DNA of 64,000 nt, taken from NCBI GenBank assembly GCA_002900995.3, contig CM035304.1, positions 1,781,498 to 1,845,497 on the forward strand. The letters are read 5' to 3'. A program made the translations under genes and the position numbers. The stretch's first letter is position 1, and each line of letters opens with the position of its first letter. Source of the DNA: Ganoderma boninense. Lineage: Eukaryota; Basidiomycota; Agaricomycetes; Polyporales; Polyporaceae. The notes under the pieces were generated by a model, which made no database searches, was not told the DNA's origin, and saw only the letters and a program-made list of their open reading frames with translations. Positions 58,530 through 64,000 of this stretch are shown here, one piece after another.

Positions 58530-59435
58530 GGCACCTCGGTCCTTTAAGTAAGTACTTTCCAACGATGTTGGCATTGGTGCCGCTCCTCCGCCGCCGCCGA
58601 CATGAAGCGCTCTCCCACGTTGGAGATTATCGATGCGCTAACATCGCCTGGCTCTCCCTATCGTGACCGCTGTACAGTATTTGTATTTGTCGACTCGGTG
58701 TATACAGTCTCGCAGCTCTGATGAGCAGCGAAACGTTGACGAACATTTCACTGCACCGCAGACCCTTGTGCGTCTTGTGGTGCTGAAGCTCAAGAGCTCG
58801 AGCAGCGAGGATCGATATGTCGTTCAGTGGGAAGTCCTGAATGCTGATACAATCTTGTTAGCGATTACCTGGAATAAGACCATCAGGGACGAAGGAGCGG
58901 GTTCAACATGCACATATGTAAGCATGCCTCAGCTTCCGCGCGGCCAAGGCGATGCTTCATCCGCTCAATGGCGTGCGTGTTTACCCGCGAACTTTTCGTA
59001 ATACATCAACGATATTAATGGCGGGCTGGACCTCTTCCTTCACAGTGCCCTCTTGGTGCCCTCTTGGTGCCCGCCCTCTTGGTGCCCGCCACGCTGGTAG
59101 GTAGCTTACTATCAGGCCGGACCGCATGCGTCATCCATGGACGTCTGGACTCCGACCCATACTAGAACGCACCGGGATTGGATTGGTCGCACCTCTCAGG
59201 CTATTATCATACGCTGGCGTACCTGTCTGCCCTGGTGGCAACCTTTTGAGAATCCTGGTCCTGCCCACGGATCTCGTGCGCACACGTTAGCGTACGGGAG
59301 GACACTCTCGACTGCTCCCAACATGTCAAGAACCTTGAACGGGGCCCGGGAACACCATGATCGCTGCGTGGTTTGAGTGGCACACTGAATTCTCCTCGAC
59401 GCGTCCTGTCTTTGTTGGGGCTCCGCGCTATTCTT
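58530..59435. other. Spacer after P11
   Basis: Near copy of 34752-35670, ending at the insertion point. No intact gene; contains the repeat at 59045 and the decayed piece RWRTCLPWWQPF near 59210. Confidence 0.6.
59045..59090. repeat. Short tandem repeat, unit GTGCCCTCTTG (expanded)
   Basis: Two 11-nt units, one 15-nt variant GTGCCCGCCCTCTTG and a final GTGCCCGCC. The copy at 35278 lacks the variant unit. Confidence 0.8.
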
Positions 59436-60828
59436 CTATAGTAAAGCATGAAAACAAGCGCCCTTTCAATTACTATTTTAGGCAGGTGCAGTATCCGACA
59501 CCCCGCCGAAGCCGACGGGGGAAACTCAGGGAGCGATTCTGACAGGAGATACTGCGTAATAGAGACATTCTATGTATATGGAATGATGATTTTCATCCAA
59601 ATCCTCCATCCTAAGACTCGAGCATAGGACGAGGCGTTGGCCCACGGATTGAGTCCGAAGCGCTCATGCAGTGCCTTTGACGCCGAACAGACCAGACGGG
59701 ACGGGCGTCGTGGACGCGGTTAAGCCTCTACTCCGACCGCGACTCACCACAGCTGCGACTCCCCCTCTGCCGCATTCTTCCTGTCTACTGGCTTTTTCTC
59801 TATACACTTCTCTCTCAGCTTCCTCAAGCTGCTGTCTTTGCTGTGCACTTTGACGGTTAGTTCACGCCTCGGATGAACTGCAGGAATGCCACGTTGACTC
59901 GGACCCCTTTCAGCGGAAAGACACCGGTCGTAGGCTTAAATAGGCGATTTTGAGGCCTCTGAGGAGGATTACAGAAGATTGACAACAACTCTGCAAGCAG
60001 AATCAGGGCTGGCTGGAGTCTGGCGTTCAAAGGGTATGTCTGAGTGTCGCGTTTGCCACATGTCTAACTCTGACTTACAACACGGCGTGATGCCATGCAT
60101 CACCACTATACGGACAGAAACCTGTTATTGCGAAGTTGGTGGTTCATGCAGCCATGAGATGTGACGAGCAACGTCCCTAGCCAGTGAGCTTTCCCTGCCG
60201 CACAATACCCCGCCTACACTATGCCATATATTGCATGCAACTGCAATGAACAGTGAGCTACCCGTGTTCTTGATTCTTACTATAGTGGTTGATGGGACGG
60301 CCATACGGAACGGCGTACTGATGTTGGGACGATGGTTGGTCAGACACTTGCGGAGTGGAAGAAGGTGAGCCAATGACTGAGTACCAGGTTCTGCATATGG
60401 CCAAGCCCCGAGAGGGCAATGTTCATGCTTGGTACGTCCACATTTTGAGGCACAGCTCCTCATGAATTTCACCACCTATTCCAGGTCGGAGCGACCGAGG
60501 ACTTCAGGAGGTGCGTTCTCTATACAAATTTCTGACGCTGCCACCTTGATGCGTGCCGGGCCACTCATGCACACTTCAGAAAGGCATGGCGCATTGAGGG
60601 CGGGTGACAGCCCGGCCGATGTGCGCAGGGGGGTTTAGTCAAGTGGTAGTCGCTGAAGGTATGTTGGCTGTCGCTGTTGTCTACTCCGTTTCAAGTCTCG
60701 ACCTTCCACCTTCTGGATTGATGTTATTGTACATATCAAATAAGCTGTAAATACGAATTGAGAGGCTTAAGCCTACCAGGCCGAAAACTCCCTTTCCGGG
60801 ACAACGGCACGGGAAACTGCTAGTTCTT
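59436..60828. mobile_element. 1.39-kb insertion flanked by TTCTT
   Basis: Absent from the otherwise matching block near 35670. TTCTT at 59431-59435 is repeated at 60824-60828, as expected of a 5-bp target-site duplication. No transposase or reverse transcriptase is visible and the ends (CTATAGTAAAGC and AACTGCTAG) show no convincing inverted repeat. Near 60634 TTTAGTCAAGTGGTAGTCGC resembles an RNA polymerase III A box, and GTTTCAAGTCT about 55 nt on resembles a B box, so a tRNA-derived element is possible. Short open frames inside have no recognisable domain. Confidence 0.5.
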
Positions 60829-61985
60829 TATATGATGAGTGAATCGATTTGTCTATAAATGGTAAATGAGGTGAAGAACTTCTCCGTCCCAGGTTCGCAC
60901 CTTTCTGGCGTATCAGTTCCAAGCCGGGCCGCACCCGCACGCACACGCCAGCCTGCGTTCTCGTAGCGTCGTAATGACGCCATCAGAAAACGCTGGGCCT
61001 TCATGCGCGGCTGGCTGTGTAAGTCGCCTCACACCGTCATCCCTTCATGACCGACTCATCCCGTTGTCGTAGATCGTAACCTCCACGGGCCGCGATCCAC
61101 GCGCTCTGGACGTCAAAGACGACTGGGAGAACCCGCCCTCCCTGCGGCCACGACGACGTTCGACCCTTTGACTGAGTTTCTCGTCTTTGTATCGTATCTC
61201 GTTATGCGTCCATCTATGTGGATGTGTTATAATGCGATCCTGCGAGACTTGGCGGTGCAACTTGCTGGCGTGGCTGTGCCGCGCGGGGCAGGGACGGGGT
61301 TGCCCGGGCCGGGAGGAGCGGCGGCGGCGGCGGCAATGAGGACGGTCGCGCCTTTGCGGAAGGGGTCGGTCTTCGACGAGTCTTCATGGCGGGAATGGAT
61401 AGAGCGACATGGATGGGGGAATAAATGTCCGGGAGCAAAGCAACGGCACGTAGCCGCGATAGAGGAGGATGGAGGGATCGTAAGGCATATGATATCCACG
61501 GGCACAGTGAATTTGTCGAGGCACCGCGAAAGCCACCGTGATGACCTAGAGCTTCCCGGGATAGCATAACATGCAGGCGACACATATGCCGCGCAGATAG
61601 ACACAACGGACTGTCAATCGAAGTTGAAGTATAATACAACAGACGTGTGCCCTACACAGCGGGTGAGCAGTAGACAGCTGTACAAGGAAGCAGTCAGCGC
61701 GACGAGCAACAAACTCTCGTTCAGCAGGAGACGACACCCATACCTACAACATACGATAATACAGGCGAAAGCAGCACGGAAGTCCCGGGGAGTCATTCAG
61801 CGGTACAAGCGGATAACGATAGCGATGAAAGACGGGGTAGTGTGGACCTACAGCACATCAAAATAAGACGGGGTCCCACGGACGCAAGACACGGAGAGCG
61901 TATCGAGAGCATACAACTGCGCCTGCGTCAGCGAGGCAGAGAGGGGGAGCCCGAGCGACACCCCGACTCACACAGCAGAGCGATA
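60829..61985. other. Spacer before K12
   Basis: Near copy of 35680-36836. No SPT7 relic recognised and no gene seen. Confidence 0.5.
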
Positions 61986-63344
61986 TCAGGCAACAAGGCG
62001 TTTGAGGTGGTACAGGCCCTCCCGGGCCACCGCGACGGTATCGTAGACGACCCGCTCAGAGGTCGTCTCCGTCCTCGACCGCAGGCGCCAGCGGAGGGAG
62101 GTGCTCGTCAGCTTCGCCCGGATGTTCTCGAGTATCGCCGCCGCGTCCTCTGCGCCCAAGCGGCGTTCCGGGTCCGGTTCCCGCATCGCGTTCACGAGAG
62201 GCTGGAGGAAGTCGAGGCCGTAGTACATCTGCGATGTGCGAGTGGTGAGTGGTGAGCGGTGAGCAAGTCGCCAACCGCGGTGTGTGCCTAGGCGTTCTGT
62301 TCTGCTCACCTCCAGGAACTCCTTGAGATATAGGGTTCCGAGAGCGAAGACGTCGACCTTGAAGGAGTCGTACGGGACGGAGAAGGACATCTCTGGGGCC
62401 TCTTTGCACCTGCCTTCGATGCCTAAGGCGTGGGGAGGGGACGACTCCGGAAATCGGATCGAGATGCCAAAGTCGATGTAGAAATAGCGGACGGGGTGCT
62501 CGAGTCGCGAGAGCGGGCTGATCTGGTATACGGCGTCCGGGGTGAAGTTATGTCGTACGGGGTGATGGCCAAGGGGGAAGAGAGGTTGTCCATCCATCAT
62601 AACGTTCGGAGGCGCTATGTCGCTGGGCGTGTGGGGCGATTGAGAACGCAAGATATGTGTGAGGGAGAGAACAGGTGCTCACCGGTGCGCTATTCGTTGT
62701 CTATGTAGAAAAACGAGGCCCTGGGTACGGTTATGGAACGTCCGGCGGACCGGGAGTGGGGAGCGCACCTCAAGGGACTGGAATGCGAAATCAACCACCT
62801 CTCCCACTGCTTGAAATTCGGGTTCGTTGAATGGGACAAGATAGGGCATGACGAAAAGGCTCTTTTGAGGGTCCAATGGGTCTTGAAACACGTCCAATAT
62901 TGGAAGTGAGTGGTTTTGTGGATCCTGAATTGAGGCGAGAAACCGAGAGATATTTATTTCCCTTGCATGCTTTTCCGTTAGCTTGATGGAAACACGGTAT
63001 GATATTCCGTCCGCCCTGTCGCGAGTGGCATCTATGACATTATCTGTCTGGAAGAGAGGTGTATGAGCATGGTGGGGGATATGCTTCTGGAAGGGTGAGC
63101 GACTGACAACAAGCACGATGGAGTCCTCACAGTAGGTTGGATCTAGATCGGTATCTGTCCAAGAGGGTTTCCAACCGGGTTCGTATCTTGGTCTGAGTAT
63201 ATAGCCCTTGGACTTGAGAAAAGGTTGCCGTTGCTGCCAGGAGAATTCGGATGGAAGGAGGTCGTAAACACCATCACGGGTAAGGTTGTCCTCTAGTCGC
63301 TTCGCTTCTGGACTGAGATAAGCATAGCGCGGAAGAGGGCCCAT
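61986..63344 (-). CDS. K12: agaricomycete-type protein kinase, third subtype
   Basis: Exons 63344-63108, 63047-62769, 62720-62683, 62622-62310 and 62228-61986; 369 residues, with exon 2 three codons longer than elsewhere. Start MGPLPRYAYLSPEAKRLE. YRVSIKLT, HRDIAPPNVMMDG, FYIDFGISIRFPES and KEAPEM are intact. Exon 5 has MREPDPERRLGAEDAAA. Diverged from both other subtypes over most of its length, yet its last 36 residues are the same as in K1. Complete example of the gene whose 3' part is K7-left. Paired with P12. Confidence 0.9.
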
Positions 63345-63724
63345 GAGATGGACGGAGGGGGACGCAGGAAGAGCTCAGGAAGGGGCCAGGGTGGTTGGAA
63401 CGAACTGTCACCACGACGGTCTCCGAGCGCCTGTTGCAGCACTCGACGAGGAAAGCGCCCGTGGAATGAGGGATCTCGCCGATGTCCCAAACCCAAACGG
63501 GTGCTGCACACGCCTCTTCCACCCTCTTCCACCCGGCTTCTCGCGGGACAGCTGCACTGGTTTTGCATCGTGCTCGCCCTCACCTCGTTCTCGCCCGCTT
63601 AAAACACTCGTGCACGAGAAAGATGGCTTCGCTTCCACATCCCCCCACTTTCCCCCCCGCCACTCCGAGGCCACGCGTCCAACGCCGTTGGTCTCCTCTC
63701 TAGCTACCGTATCAAGCCCTCAAC
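63345..63724. promoter_or_regulatory. Divergent promoter K12 / P12
   Basis: 380 bp, spacing as in other modules, sequence largely its own. TTAAAACACTCG near 63600 is at the position of the AT boxes in other modules, about 125 nt before P12. Confidence 0.45.
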
Positions 63725-64000
63725 ATGCCTAGTGCCTACGATATATGGGGCGTCATATCTAGCGTTATTGGCTTGCTCAGTATCTTCCAGGTACTGGCGG
63801 CCATCGTCTACGCCCAGCTTCCCACCAGCCGCCTTCGCAAGTTCGACCACCTGCGACAAGAAACGCATCAACTTCTCCAATCCGTAACTGAGGAAGGCCT
63901 CTTTCAGGATGGTGGGCGGTATATCCAGAGCAACCAGGCGCGTATCGCCAAGTAAGCTGTCCCATCCGTTCCACATCTACAAGGTCCGCGCATACTGACC
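63725..64000 (+). CDS. P12: membrane-helix partner protein, cut by window edge
   Basis: Only exon 1 (63725-63951) and part of intron 1 are inside the window. It starts MPSAYDIWGVISSVIGLLSI with a hydrophobic helix to about residue 29, then QLPTSRLRKF and EEGLFQDGG. Exon length (227 nt), splice phase and spacing to K12 match the other partners. The rest lies to the right. Confidence 0.83.

Noticed and set aside
60630..60720. A tRNA gene
   Set aside because: A- and B-box-like words are present, but I could not form a T-arm or acceptor stem.
7338..63344. Pseudokinases
   Set aside because: The catalytic Lys, HRD Asp, DFG Asp and APE Glu are all present in every complete copy; only the glycine-rich loop is not evident.
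1..64000. CRISPR arrays, bacterial operons or phage features
   Set aside because: Spliced eukaryotic genes throughout; the repeats are gene duplications, not regularly spaced short repeats.

Overview
This window looks like nuclear DNA of a basidiomycete fungus, most likely an agaricomycete. Genes are split by many short GT-AG introns (about 50-75 nt). Two conserved eukaryotic regulators sit at the left end, and the rest is a large expansion of a kinase-like family typical of mushroom-forming fungi. I cannot name the species.

Layout. Positions 1-6606 are single-copy: CDH1 (APC/C activator, minus strand) and SPT7 (SAGA subunit with bromodomain and histone fold, plus strand) diverge from a 275-bp promoter. 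From about 6.6 kb to the right edge the window is one head-to-tail array of a two-gene module. Each module has a minus-strand protein kinase (K1-K12) and, from a shared 380-470 bp divergent promoter, a plus-strand partner protein (P1-P12). Kinase genes keep five exons of 237, 270, 38, 313 and 243 nt (exon 2 of K12 is 279 nt). Partner genes keep four exons, the first 227 or 230 nt and the second always 145 nt. I reconstructed eleven complete kinase genes, one kinase interrupted by an assembly gap, eight intact partner genes, one frameshifted partner (P11) and one partner cut by the window edge (P12). Modules 4 and 9 have lost the partner.

History. Decayed copies of the SPT7 3' end, including its 3' untranslated sequence, lie in front of K2, K5, K6, K8, K9, K10 and K11. 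The duplicated unit was therefore SPT7 tail - kinase - partner, and the array grew by repeated tandem duplication out of the SPT7 locus. A clean breakpoint with 5-bp microhomology is visible at 11766. Larger blocks were copied later: module 6 plus K7 resembles module 11 plus K12, and modules 5, 8 and 10 share long flanks. A 1.39-kb insertion with TTCTT repeats separates two copies of one block. The 100-N gap at 37477 joins two different module types and probably hides at least one partner gene and parts of two kinases.

Function (inference). The kinases keep the lysine, HRD, DFG and APE motifs in every complete copy. The partners have a hydrophobic N-terminal helix, a helical middle, a variable linker with L/PPxY motifs and a conserved C-terminal domain I do not recognise. 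Matching kinase and partner subtypes stay together in each module. This suggests a physically or functionally matched kinase / membrane-associated partner system, possibly in self-recognition, cell death or defence. Nothing in the sequence proves that role.
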